A stretch of DNA of 64,000 bases from Cyclobacterium amurskyense. GTDB lineage: Bacteria > Bacteroidota > Bacteroidia > Cytophagales > Cyclobacteriaceae. The stretch is from contig NZ_CP012040.1 of assembly GCF_001050135.1 (NCBI RefSeq), forward strand, positions 868,001 through 932,000, written 5' to 3'. Below are positions 18,782 to 27,580 of the stretch, one piece after another. Under the pieces are notes generated by a model. That model was given only the letters and a program-made list of their open reading frames with translations, had not been told where the DNA came from and did not search any database. A program made the translations under genes and the position numbers. Position 1 is the first letter of the stretch. Each line of letters opens with the position of its first letter.

Positions 18782-19480
18782 TTAATTGGCTTTACCATTT
18801 AAGCCAATTAAATAATCAGCATAACTCAAATCTTCAGGTGTGGTTAATTTAATATTTTCTGGATTCCCTGCAATCAAATGTACTTCCCACCCCATGTTTT
18901 CATATACAGTAGCATCGTCAGTAAAATAGGATTTTTCTTCAGTGCTGAATGCTTTTTTTATTTTATTCAATTGGAATGTTTGTGGGGTCTGTACTAATCG
19001 GTAGTTGTCTCTATTTTTGAATTGAGAAGATCCATTTGAATCAATACTTCTTATGGAATCTTTTAAAGGCACCACAGCGATGGCACTTCCATATTTGGCT
19101 GCTGCTGTAAAGCTCTTGTGAATCACCTCCTTAGATACAAACGGGCGTACCCCATCATGAATAGCCACCAAGCCTTCCTTCTCCGCTATGCTATCCAATC
19201 CATTCTGAACAGATCTAAACCTACTAGCCCCTCCTTTTACTAGTTTATGTGGGACATTGAAACCAGATTTCACGCATAAACCCTTCCAATATTCAAATTG
19301 ATTCTCAGGCAATACCAAAACTAGATGAAGTCCTTCATTATAAGCCTTGAATTTTTTCAAGGTGTGCATCAATACAGGTAAACCACCTATGGGCAAAAAT
19401 TGCTTGGGTATATCTCCTCCCATCCTTACTCCTGCTCCTCCTGCAACTACAATGGCATATTTTTCTTGATCCTTTAGCAT
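18782..19480 (-). CDS. ispD: 2-C-methyl-D-erythritol 4-phosphate cytidylyltransferase
   Basis: Third enzyme of the MEP isoprenoid pathway: joins CTP and MEP to give CDP-ME. About 232 residues from ATG 19480; a TTG at 19492, overlapping the upstream stop as TTGA, would add four residues. Motifs: VVAGGAGVRMGGDIPKQFLPIGG (nucleotide-binding loop), HDGVRPFVS, VPLKDSIRS, TPQTFQ and FTDDATVYE. It lies directly behind the DtxR-type repressor gene and may be co-transcribed with it. Confidence 0.96.
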   Translation of the reverse strand: MLKDQEKYAIVVAGGAGVRMGGDIPKQFLPIGGLPVLMHTLKKFKAYNEGLHLVLVLPENQFEYWKGLCVKSGFNVPHKLVKGGASRFRSVQNGLDSIAEKEGLVAIHDGVRPFVSKEVIHKSFTAAAKYGSAIAVVPLKDSIRSIDSNGSSQFKNRDNYRLVQTPQTFQLNKIKKAFSTEEKSYFTDDATVYENMGWEVHLIAGNPENIKLTTPEDLSYADYLIGLNGKAN

Positions 19481-19488
19481 AGCCTCTA

Positions 19489-20139
19489 TCAACTTACCAG
19501 AAGTTTAGAACATACCAATGCGGACAACACTTCTTCTTGACCACCATAAGCTACTTTCATGTTCTTGTCATAAGCCTCTACTTCCAGAATCTCTACCTCT
19601 ACACCTAAAGCCAGACCTTTGCTATTGAGGTACTTTAAAAACTCATCAGAAGTTTTGCTTAAAGCCTTTAAAGTCACCAGTTCATTGGGTTGGCAATCTG
19701 AAAGCAACCTAAATTTTTGTGTGGCAATTTCTCCATTACTTGTAGGTATAGGCGAGCCGTGTGGATCGCGTTCAGGGTAGCCTAGAATTTCATCCATTCT
19801 GTCAAAGAAGGCATTGGACTGAATATGCTCTAGTTGTTCGGCTATCTCATGTACCTCTTCCCATCCAAAGCCCATTTTCTCAACCAAATACATTTCTGTT
19901 AGCCTGTGCTTCCTAATAATCATGGCAGCCATTTTTCTGCCTTTGGCTGTAATTTTAAGCGGCTTGTATTTTTCATACTCCAGCAAACCCATTCCGGCTA
20001 ATTTTTTAACCATGCTGTTTACGGAAGGCAGACTGACTTCTAAAGCCTGGGCTATACTAGTAGTGTTAACGTCATCAGTCGCTATGGCTTGGTTAAAAAT
20101 TACTTTAAGGTAATTCTCTATGGATTGGCTATTGGTCAT
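19489..20139 (-). CDS. Metal-dependent DtxR/MntR-family transcriptional repressor
   Basis: 216 residues, three-part DtxR architecture: winged helix (1-65, TTSIAQALEVSLPSVNSMVKKL), metal-binding and dimerisation domain (66-140) with potential ligands in RKHRLTEMYL, EEVHEIAEQLEHI and DPHG, and a C-terminal SH3/FeoA-like domain (about 155-216). Such proteins repress metal uptake when Mn2+ or Fe2+ is plentiful. It is divergent from a ZIP transporter gene, which is probably its target. A dyad fitting a DtxR-type operator lies between them (20185-20204). Confidence 0.93.
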   Translation of the reverse strand: MTNSQSIENYLKVIFNQAIATDDVNTTSIAQALEVSLPSVNSMVKKLAGMGLLEYEKYKPLKITAKGRKMAAMIIRKHRLTEMYLVEKMGFGWEEVHEIAEQLEHIQSNAFFDRMDEILGYPERDPHGSPIPTSNGEIATQKFRLLSDCQPNELVTLKALSKTSDEFLKYLNSKGLALGVEVEILEVEAYDKNMKVAYGGQEEVLSALVCSKLLVS

Positions 20140-20183
20140 TCTTTAATTATTTCAAAACAAAGATAAAAAAATATTGAAATATA

Positions 20184-20214
20184 TTTGTTAGTCAAATCTA
20201 ACTATTTAAATTTG
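20184..20214 (+). promoter_or_regulatory. Promoter of the ZIP transporter gene
   Basis: TTTG (20184-20187), a 19-bp spacer and TAAATTTG (20207-20214) match the Bacteroidota promoter consensus exactly. The leader before the ATG at 20347 would be about 125 nt. A second TAnnTTTG-like box overlaps at 20180-20187. Confidence 0.6.
20185..20204. promoter_or_regulatory. Candidate DtxR/MntR operator
   Basis: TTGTTAG - 6 bp - CTAACTA, an inverted repeat with 6 of 7 pairs matching, located between the -33 and -7 boxes of the ZIP promoter and upstream of the divergent repressor gene. The TTAG...CTAA core resembles DtxR/MntR-type boxes. The position would block transcription on binding. Inference only. 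Confidence 0.5.
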
Positions 20215-20346
20215 TCTCGGCTAAATTAAAGATGAAGCTAACTAAACACAAGTTTTTATAAGTGATACCCATTCATTTAAGAATTGATGAAGGATTATTA
20301 ATCACATGATTACTCAAAAAAAATAAATTTTAAAAGATAATATAAA

Positions 20347-21165
20347 ATGTTTGACATTATTGTTGACTACCTAAGTAGTATTTCTCCGGCATACGCTGCT
20401 TTGATTGCAACCACATTTACTTGGTTTGTCACCGCCGTTGGGGCTGCTTTCGTGTTTTTCTTTAAGAAAATGAACAGGCCTTTCCTAGACACAATGATGG
20501 GATTTACCGGTGGAGTAATGATAGCTGCCAGCTTCTGGAGTCTTTTGGCACCAGCCATCAATATGAGTGAAGGAGAGAGCTTTGTTAAAGTTATGCCTGC
20601 AGCCATAGGTTTTTTAGGAGGCGCATTGTTTATTTTTGTTTTGGATAAAATCCTTCCACATGTCCATATCAATTTCAAGAAAACAGAAGGTATCAAAACC
20701 CCTTGGCAGAGGACAACCCTATTGGTTCTTGCCATTACAATGCACAATATTCCTGAAGGATTAGCGGTAGGTGTTTTGTTTGGAGGAGCAGCCTCTGGTG
20801 TTCCTGAAGCAAGCATTGCAGGAGCTGTTATTTTAGCAATAGGTATAGGCTTACAAAACCTCCCTGAAGGAATCGCTGTAGCTGTTCCACTGAGAAGAAT
20901 GGGAATGAGCAGAAGAAAGAGCTTTCTGATGGGACAGGCCTCTGCCTTGGTAGAACCAGTTGCAGGTGTATTGGGCGCCGTAGCTGTTTCACTTTTCACT
21001 CCCATTCTGCCTTATGCTTTGGCATTTGCTGCAGGAGCCATGATATTTGTTGTGATAGAAGAAGTAGTACCTGAATCCCAGCAGGATGGCAATACCGACA
21101 TGGCCACAATGGGCTTTATCGGTGGTTTTATCATCATGATGGTTTTAGATGTAGCCCTCGGTTAA
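20347..21165 (+). CDS. ZIP family divalent metal transporter
   Basis: 272 residues, about eight membrane helices. The two metal-binding helices are plain: MHNIPEGLAVGVLF (about 137) and LQNLPEGIAVAVPLRR (about 178), the GufA/ZupT-like arrangement with Gln in place of one His. It imports Zn2+, Mn2+ or Fe2+ from the periplasm. The divergent DtxR-type gene and operator-like dyad suggest Mn/Fe-regulated expression. A histidine-rich loop is not evident. Confidence 0.93.
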   Translation: MFDIIVDYLSSISPAYAALIATTFTWFVTAVGAAFVFFFKKMNRPFLDTMMGFTGGVMIAASFWSLLAPAINMSEGESFVKVMPAAIGFLGGALFIFVLDKILPHVHINFKKTEGIKTPWQRTTLLVLAITMHNIPEGLAVGVLFGGAASGVPEASIAGAVILAIGIGLQNLPEGIAVAVPLRRMGMSRRKSFLMGQASALVEPVAGVLGAVAVSLFTPILPYALAFAAGAMIFVVIEEVVPESQQDGNTDMATMGFIGGFIIMMVLDVALG

Positions 21166-21172
21166 GCCAGGC

Positions 21173-22153
21173 CTATTTCCCTTGGCACACTTCTGGGTTT
21201 ACAGGATATGGCAAAGGATCTCCTTTCAGCCCCGCTATGACATTCTCTACAGCGCACCTGGACATTTCATCTCTGGTTTCTTTTGTAGCTGAACCTATAT
21301 GTGGAAATACAACCGCATTCTCCATTTCCAATAGCGGATTGTCCTTTGACATGGGTTCAGGGTTGGTTACATCAAGGCCAGCTCCCCATATGATCCGCTG
21401 TCGCAAGGCTTCAGTAAGCTCATCTTCCTTATGTACGCCTCCACGTGCAGTATTGATAAATATTGCTGTAGGTTTCATTTTCTTGAACTGCTCCATCCCA
21501 AACATGCCTTTTGTTTCTGGGGTAAGTGCTGTATGTACGGAGACCACATCACTTTGAACCAAAAGCTCATCCATACTTACCTTCTTAGCTCCAAGTTCTT
21601 TCTCTGCTTCATCATTTGTGCTTCGGTTGTGATAGAGAATTTTCATTCCCCAGGATTGGGTAACAATTTTCGCAAGCTCTGTACCTATTCTCCCTAAACC
21701 AACAATCCCGAGGGTTTTCCCAGCTAAATCAAAGCCAAGGTCCTGGGTAGGCTGCGAGGCTCCCCATTCTCCCTTTTTTATTTTATTATGTAGGTAAAGC
21801 GCTTTACGAGCAACTGTCAACATCAGCAATAAGGCAGTTTCAGCAGTAGCTTTATTTAAAACATTGGGCGTATTTCCCACAGGTACACCATTTTCTGTAG
21901 CCGCTTTTATGTCCACTCCATCAAACCCTACTGAGTGAAGCGCAACAACTTTAAGGTGATTGCATTCTTTGAAAAAATCAGCATCCAGACCCGCTTGGCC
22001 AACGCTAATAAAAGCATCATGTCCTTTGCAAAACTGAATGGCTTGCCCCCTATCCAGTATTGGTTTTTCCTTCCACACGGTATAGGCAATACCTACCTCA
22101 TCAAGCAATTTAAAACCTATTTCAGGGATAATTTTATTTATAAAAACTTTCAT
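21173..22153 (-). CDS. D-2-hydroxyacid dehydrogenase (glycerate/hydroxypyruvate reductase type)
   Basis: 326-residue NAD(P)-dependent dehydrogenase. Rossmann motif GLGRIGTELAKIV (about 150); catalytic Arg in INTARGGVHKEDEL, Glu in LDVTNPEPMS, and His in FPHIGSATKETRDEM. The C-terminal segment resembles D-glycerate dehydrogenase (GyaR/GhrB). It reduces a 2-keto acid such as hydroxypyruvate or glyoxylate; the exact substrate is not decidable. It converges on the ZIP gene with only 7 bp between stops. Confidence 0.92.
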   Translation of the reverse strand: MKVFINKIIPEIGFKLLDEVGIAYTVWKEKPILDRGQAIQFCKGHDAFISVGQAGLDADFFKECNHLKVVALHSVGFDGVDIKAATENGVPVGNTPNVLNKATAETALLLMLTVARKALYLHNKIKKGEWGASQPTQDLGFDLAGKTLGIVGLGRIGTELAKIVTQSWGMKILYHNRSTNDEAEKELGAKKVSMDELLVQSDVVSVHTALTPETKGMFGMEQFKKMKPTAIFINTARGGVHKEDELTEALRQRIIWGAGLDVTNPEPMSKDNPLLEMENAVVFPHIGSATKETRDEMSRCAVENVIAGLKGDPLPYPVNPEVCQGK

Positions 22154-22187
22154 AAAATTTCATTTTTCCACCTAATGGTGTTAGTGT

Positions 22188-22222
22188 AAAAAAATAATGA
22201 CGGGATTATTCCCGCCATTATT
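22188..22222 (-). terminator. Terminator after the M42 peptidase gene
   Basis: AATAATG-A-CGGG (22193-22204) pairs with CCCG-C-CATTATT (22211-22222) with one mismatch, followed on the minus strand by seven T. It starts 6 bp past the stop. Confidence 0.85.
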
Positions 22223-22227
22223 GGTCA

Positions 22228-23295
22228 TTATTTAACGTACCTAAAATCAAATTTTTGATCAAAATTCTTTAAAAAGGCAAGCATTAAGCCAATCACATTT
22301 TCGATATCCTCCTTACTAGCCGTTTCTACAGTAGTATGCATGTATTTTAAAGGCAATGAGATCAAAGCCGCTGGTACACCTCCATTGGAGTAAGCAAATG
22401 CATCTGTATCAGTACCTGTACTTCTTGAAGAAGCTGATCTTTGAAAAGGGATATCCTCTTTCTTAGCGGTATCAATGATTAAATCCAATAATTTTTTATG
22501 TACTGCAGCACCACAGGTTAGCACCGGGCCTTTTCCAGCAGTATAATCCCCACTGGCAATTTTGCTGTACATTGGAGCCGTAGTATCGTGACAAACATCA
22601 GTGATAATCGCCACATCAGGCTTAATTCGAGCAGCAATCATCTCCGCTCCTCGCAAGCCTATTTCTTCTTGAACAGCATTGACGATATACAAACCAAAAG
22701 GCAATTTAATATTGTCCTGCTTCAATAATCTGGCCACTTCCGCAATCATAAAACCACCGATGCGATTATCTAGGGCACGTCCAGTATAAAACTTTTTATT
22801 CAATTCGGTCAACTCATCCTTAAAAGTAATGACACAACCCACATGAACCCCCATTTCCAAGACCTCATCTTTTGACCTTGCTCCAATATCAATGAAAATA
22901 TTTTCCATTTTAGGTGTCTCCTCTTTTGCTTTGTCTCTGACATGAATGGCTGGCCAGCCAAAAACACCAGGTACAATTCCTTTGTCGGTATGGATATTGA
23001 CACGCATAGAGGGAGCGATCATATGGTCTGAACCACCATTTCTGATCACATAGATATAACCCTCTGGGGTGATATAATTGACAAACCAGCTAATCTCATC
23101 AGCATGGGCTTCTATAACTACCTTGTACTCTGCATCGGGATTGATGACACCTACTGCTGTTCCGTAAGGATCTGTAAAATAATCATCCACAAAAGGTTTT
23201 ATATAATCCAACCAGATCTGTTGACCTGAAGCTTCAAAGCCTGTTGGTGAGGCATTGTTAAGGTATTTGTAAAGAAATTTTTCGTTAGTATCCAT
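22228..23295 (-). CDS. M42 family metallopeptidase
   Basis: 355-residue cytoplasmic di-zinc aminopeptidase of the TET/FrvX/glutamyl-aminopeptidase group. Ligands and catalytic residues: VVIEAHADEISWFV (His), GRALDNRIGG (bridging Asp), VQEEIGLRGA (catalytic Glu plus Glu ligand), TDVCHDT (Asp) and LPLKYMHTTVETA (His). Trims N-terminal residues from peptides. It is followed by a strong terminator and stands alone. Confidence 0.94.
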   Translation of the reverse strand: MDTNEKFLYKYLNNASPTGFEASGQQIWLDYIKPFVDDYFTDPYGTAVGVINPDAEYKVVIEAHADEISWFVNYITPEGYIYVIRNGGSDHMIAPSMRVNIHTDKGIVPGVFGWPAIHVRDKAKEETPKMENIFIDIGARSKDEVLEMGVHVGCVITFKDELTELNKKFYTGRALDNRIGGFMIAEVARLLKQDNIKLPFGLYIVNAVQEEIGLRGAEMIAARIKPDVAIITDVCHDTTAPMYSKIASGDYTAGKGPVLTCGAAVHKKLLDLIIDTAKKEDIPFQRSASSRSTGTDTDAFAYSNGGVPAALISLPLKYMHTTVETASKEDIENVIGLMLAFLKNFDQKFDFRYVK

Positions 23296-23382
23296 ATATA
23301 GATTAAATTGTATTCAGTACTTGACCGCAAAATAGCTGCCATTAATCTCTGTACTGAATTCAGTGCAGATAAAGCTATTCTA

Positions 23383-24186
23383 TCAAATCAATTGGGATAA
23401 AGTTACAAACAAGATTGTTAGGGTAAAAATAGTGCTGGCATAAAGCATTAACTTTTCATAGATACCTATCTTTATGCCACTAGTCCATTCACTGTCCCTA
23501 TCCAGGTCTTTTGCTATATCTGCCAATTTCAGTGCCGTTTTCAAATCAATCTCACTAAAAGCCAAATAAGCCGCTGCACCAGCATAATTATCCGCCACCG
23601 TATTTTTACCGGTCAGTAGTTCCTCTTCTATAAATTGTTGAATAATTCCATTTGTCCTTGTTTCAATAGGAAAATTGACCTCAGTATTAGCACAAGATAA
23701 GTAAACCCGGGCATCGTGCTGTTGCAATTCAATATCGAAATTTAAAGTCTCATAAAAACGACTTGTTACGGAAGGAACCACTACAAATCGGGCTGCATCT
23801 TTATGGTAATCATAGTCATAAGTCCCATAAAGGGTAGTGTCAGAATTGAATATTACTACCCATTCTTTTGGATTGGGAATGGTAAAAATGGAGTAACTGC
23901 CAGCAGCCACTTTTTGACCTCCAACCATAACCTCATGGTCAAATCGTATTTTGGTACAATTCCCCGCTCCTGTGCGCCAGACTTTACCCCAAGGGACTAA
24001 TCCTCCAAAAACCTCTCGCTTTCTGGCTGAAGGCCTTTCGTATTCAATTGCAATCAAGGTATTTCCCACAATCTGAGAAATACTCCCTTTGGGACTAAAA
24101 GAGGGAAAGTTAAAATCTACGCCTTGCCCTCTAACTTGAAAGGTTGCGAAAATTAGTATTGTCACAATTATAATATATCGCATCAT
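23383..24186 (-). CDS. DUF2911 domain protein, exported
   Basis: 267 residues. Signal peptide ending near FQVRGQ. The DUF2911 domain (about 27-175) shows EYERPSARKREVFGGLVPWGKVWRTGAGNCT and AGSYSIFTIPNPKEWVVIFN. Family function is unknown. The usual C-terminal helical-repeat part is short here and is replaced by a hydrophobic tail of about 20 residues (YASTIFTLTILFVTLSQLI), which could anchor it in a membrane; family members I know of do not normally end this way. Confidence 0.85.
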   Translation of the reverse strand: MMRYIIIVTILIFATFQVRGQGVDFNFPSFSPKGSISQIVGNTLIAIEYERPSARKREVFGGLVPWGKVWRTGAGNCTKIRFDHEVMVGGQKVAAGSYSIFTIPNPKEWVVIFNSDTTLYGTYDYDYHKDAARFVVVPSVTSRFYETLNFDIELQQHDARVYLSCANTEVNFPIETRTNGIIQQFIEEELLTGKNTVADNYAGAAAYLAFSEIDLKTALKLADIAKDLDRDSEWTSGIKIGIYEKLMLYASTIFTLTILFVTLSQLI

Positions 24187-24295
24187 TTTTAAATCTAAAT
24201 GTATATGAATAATAGAAGGATATTTGGCTGAGTTTATTAACAGCTTAATTTTAAATAGGGAAAAGCAAACATCTCAATGGTCTCCTATTTTGTTA

Positions 24296-24640
24296 TTATT
24301 TAATCGAGCTATTGAATGACAAAGCTTTATCAATCCAATATTCTAAATCAGAATCCCTATCAAATCCTTCTGGAATTATGAAAATATAGCCTTTCATAGG
24401 TCTACCGGTAAAATCCATTGGTAGGCAAACCTCTTTTTTTATCTCTGATTCGTAAGCTTCTGGTCCAATCTTCGCCATTAGAAGACTGTCTCCATATTTT
24501 TTATCAATATGGATGCCGCAACACATTTTACCATTGACCATAAAAACCAATCCTCCCATCATTTTCTTGTCAATAAAAAAGATTTTTTTTGTTTGTAGGA
24601 ATTGTCGGATTCGATCGCCTAAATGTTCATCATATGCCAT
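24296..24640 (-). CDS. TfoX/Sxy N-terminal domain protein
   Basis: 114 residues, a single TfoX_N domain: KIFFIDKKMMGGLVFMVNGKMCCGI and LMAKIGPEAYESEIKKE, ending in PMKGYIFIIPEGFDRDSDLEYWIDKALSF. In Proteobacteria TfoX/Sxy acts in competence, but stand-alone N-terminal domains are common in Bacteroidota and have no known role. No partner gene nearby. Confidence 0.87.
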   Translation of the reverse strand: MAYDEHLGDRIRQFLQTKKIFFIDKKMMGGLVFMVNGKMCCGIHIDKKYGDSLLMAKIGPEAYESEIKKEVCLPMDFTGRPMKGYIFIIPEGFDRDSDLEYWIDKALSFNSSIK

Positions 24641-24856
24641 TTTTAAAAGGTACTAAATTCAAGTGTAAAAATTAAGTCCACCACAAAAAAATGACCCATA
24701 AACCATTAATAAACAAACTTATACAGAATACACCTACCCATCGTTGCTAAGCAAATAAGCAGTTGCCTTAATATCAATTGACCTAGGATGATAAGGGGAC
24801 AATGGTTCTCTATAAACCCCAGGAAATTTCATCAAGTATAAAATTGTACAACTGGT

Positions 24857-26485
24857 TTAGCTAAGTTTCCCTTCAGAAAAAAGCCTTCTGATTTCTTTCT
24901 TGTCAAACTTTCCAGTGCTGGTTTTTGGGACTTCATTGATAAAAACAAACACTTTTGGAATCTGGTATTTCACAAAGTCTCTTGATAAAAACGCAATTAA
25001 TTCTTCCTCCGAAACCTCATCTTCCTTGTCCATTAAAACCATCGCAGCCAATGGCACCTCTACCCATTTATCGTCTGGAATCCCTATAACTGCTGCTTCT
25101 CTAATTTTAGGATGGGCCATTATTGCAGATTCCAGGGCCACGCTGGAGATCCATTCCCCTCCACTTTTAATAAGGTCTTTGATCCTATCCTTAATCTCCA
25201 TATACCCATCTTCATCAATTGTACTTACATCACCAGTTTTAAACCAGCCATCATTTGTAAAGTTTTCGTGATTATTGGTCTTGAAATAAGCGCTAACGAT
25301 CCAAGCTCCTCTTGTTTGCAGCTCCCCTATGGATTTACCATCATTTGGCGCTACCTTCCCATCATCTGTCACTACCCTTAACTCAACCCCAGGAAGCGGA
25401 ATACCCTGATTGGCCCGAACGGCAACTTTTTCTGGGTAGGAAAAAGTGTCGTGTTTTGGCTGAAGTCGGCTGACGGTTGCCAAAGGAGAGGTCTCGGTCA
25501 TCCCCCAGACTTGCACCCCTTTTACCCCAAAGTCTTTATCAAAGGCTTCAATAAGGCTTTTTGTCAATGCAGAACCACCAACAAGGTACTCTTCAAGCGC
25601 TAACTTTTCTTTCGGCGGATTCATCTTCAAAGCATGGTACACGCCCAACCAAATGGTCGGGACACCATTAGCTTTATTCACTTTCTCATCTATAAGTATT
25701 TGAATAATTCCCTCTGGCTTTAAATTTGAGGATGGCAAAACCATATCTGAGCCCGACAACAAACAGCTATAGGGCAAACCCCAGGCCATCACATGAAATT
25801 GGGGAATAATCAGTAAAACAATGTCTCGGTTATTGAAGTTAAAAGCATTTGGAGCCGTAATGGCAGATGCATGTAGGTAGGTGGATCTATGGGAATACAA
25901 GACTCCTTTTGGCAAACCTGTGGTTCCACTTGTATAACAAATACAGCAAGCGTCATTTTCATTGATTTCAGGCCATGCAAAATCATGGGATTGTTCTACT
26001 AACAAATCTTCATAATGCAGGGTATTAGGCAATGTGGTTTTGAAATCTTTAGGCGCATTTAATAGAATATAGCATTCTACCGTTTCAAGTAAAGGGGCTA
26101 TCTTCTCTAAAAGATGGACCAACGTAGCGTCAACAAATATTACCTTGTCTTCAGAATTATTGATTATATACTCGGTTTGATTGTCTGACAAGCGAATATT
26201 TATTGGATGGCATATCGCTCCTACACCAGATATCCCATAGTACAATTCTACATGCACACCATGATTCCATGCAAAAGTGCCTACCATATCCCCTTTTGTG
26301 ACACCTAATTTCTTGGTCAAGGCATTGGCTAGCTTTTTACATCGCTTGTACATGTCACCAAAAAGGTACTCTTCACGGGTTCCATCAGGCAAATAACTGA
26401 TAATTTTTTTATGATGATAAACACTGTTTCCATACTCAAGAATAGTATTTGTCGTGAGTGGGTAATTCATCATTAAGCCTTCCAT
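24857..26485 (-). CDS. Long-chain acyl-CoA ligase, AMP-binding family
   Basis: 542 residues. Adenylate-forming enzyme that activates a carboxylic acid with ATP and transfers it to CoA. Motifs: CYTSGTTGLPKGVLYSHRS (P-loop, about 185), GMTETSPLA (about 325), GWFKTGDVSTIDEDGYMEIKDRIKDLIKSGGEWIS (hinge, about 425), and the C-terminal catalytic Lys in VPKTSTGKFDKKEIRR. The medium/long-chain fatty-acid group is the closest fit. Probably monocistronic. Confidence 0.93.
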   Translation of the reverse strand: MEGLMMNYPLTTNTILEYGNSVYHHKKIISYLPDGTREEYLFGDMYKRCKKLANALTKKLGVTKGDMVGTFAWNHGVHVELYYGISGVGAICHPINIRLSDNQTEYIINNSEDKVIFVDATLVHLLEKIAPLLETVECYILLNAPKDFKTTLPNTLHYEDLLVEQSHDFAWPEINENDACCICYTSGTTGLPKGVLYSHRSTYLHASAITAPNAFNFNNRDIVLLIIPQFHVMAWGLPYSCLLSGSDMVLPSSNLKPEGIIQILIDEKVNKANGVPTIWLGVYHALKMNPPKEKLALEEYLVGGSALTKSLIEAFDKDFGVKGVQVWGMTETSPLATVSRLQPKHDTFSYPEKVAVRANQGIPLPGVELRVVTDDGKVAPNDGKSIGELQTRGAWIVSAYFKTNNHENFTNDGWFKTGDVSTIDEDGYMEIKDRIKDLIKSGGEWISSVALESAIMAHPKIREAAVIGIPDDKWVEVPLAAMVLMDKEDEVSEEELIAFLSRDFVKYQIPKVFVFINEVPKTSTGKFDKKEIRRLFSEGKLS

Positions 26486-27107
26486 TCTTTAATATTTTGG
26501 GTTTTATTTTATTAATTATTCTACTCACTATTGAAGATTACAGAAGCTTACCTCTGAAACCTACTCAAAAGAAAAAACCTATTCTCCATCATTATACAAT
26601 GCTAAGAATAGGTTATTACTGGGTAAATGAAACCTGTTTAAATGGATGATTTCACTAATGAAGTTGGTTGCGATTATTTTATTTTTTGATGATAACCCTA
26701 GAAGGGTTCGAGTAATACCTGGAAGACTTTTAAAAAAATATCCAATCCAATTAAAAACCCTTAGGAGCCAAATACTACAGGAAACCTGGTCCGAACAAGC
26801 AATAAGTTCACTCCTTTTCAAAATTATTTGGGTTAATGTTATATTTAATTTTAGTCTTCCTACCTTAAATAGTCAAATCTAGGAGTAAATGCATCTCTAC
26901 ATTATCTTCATTACTAATCTACTGATTTTTTGAAGGGTACAAAATGATTTGTGGATACATGGTTAAAAAATACCCTAAACCGGCTACTCGGGCATCTAAT
27001 TAGCAACCCTATCCAAATTCAGAGAGGAGATTGTCAAAAGGCCTTAACCTCGGTATTGCCTGTAGGCCACAATCACTTTGTGCGAGATCGGAATACTTTT
27101 AAAATAA
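26486..27107. other. Intergenic region of about 620 bp, no gene seen
   Basis: AT-rich DNA between the acyl-CoA ligase start and the DUF3995 gene end. Short open frames exist on both strands but have no recognisable domain. No repeat copy or strong hairpin noticed. Confidence 0.6.
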
Positions 27108-27536
27108 TTATTGATTTATCAATTGTAGCAGAATCCCTAATAGCCCAATAAATAAACAGAGGGGAGAGAAAAAATTCAGATCTGCTTTTCCAAATGGGGT
27201 GTTTTTAATTTTTTTGAAAAACCCCACATACTTAAAATCACCAATGGCTCTGAAAATAAATATCCCAGGGATAATCCACCCCCCATAAGTCATTACCCAA
27301 ACAGGGATTGGGAGCTGTAAAAAACCTGATTTCAATAAATAAAAGAGGCCGAAAAAAGTTAAACCAAACCCAACAATTGCACTATCAATGTTTTTTGGAT
27401 TTAATACCCTTTCACCACTTTCATTGGTGGGTAAGGTTTTTTCTAAACCCCAAGTTCCTCCAAAAGCCCAGGAAAAATGAATAATCCCAAGAACTGTAAA
27501 AATAGCAAATAGCACTAATGCGCCTATTGAATGCAT
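27108..27536 (-). CDS. DUF3995 membrane protein
   Basis: 142 residues with four hydrophobic segments (about 5-25, 52-70, 77-96, 121-140). The family pattern IIHFSWAFGGTWGLEKTLPTNESGERVLNP near the N-terminus and YGGWIIPGIFIFRAIGDFKYVGFFKKI in the middle identify DUF3995. Function unknown. It starts 45 bp after the polysaccharide deacetylase gene on the same strand. Confidence 0.85.
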   Translation of the reverse strand: MHSIGALVLFAIFTVLGIIHFSWAFGGTWGLEKTLPTNESGERVLNPKNIDSAIVGFGLTFFGLFYLLKSGFLQLPIPVWVMTYGGWIIPGIFIFRAIGDFKYVGFFKKIKNTPFGKADLNFFSPLCLFIGLLGILLQLINQ

Positions 27537-27580
27537 GATTTTTTAATTTAAATTTCCCTACAAGGTTTCGAATTTAACTA

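Noticed and set aside
20367..21005. 212-codon minus-strand frame opposite the ZIP gene
   Set aside because: Mirror of the hydrophobic ZIP coding sequence; no family.
26486..27107. Small genes in the gap after the acyl-CoA ligase
   Set aside because: Only short frames on both strands with no domain or ribosome-binding context.
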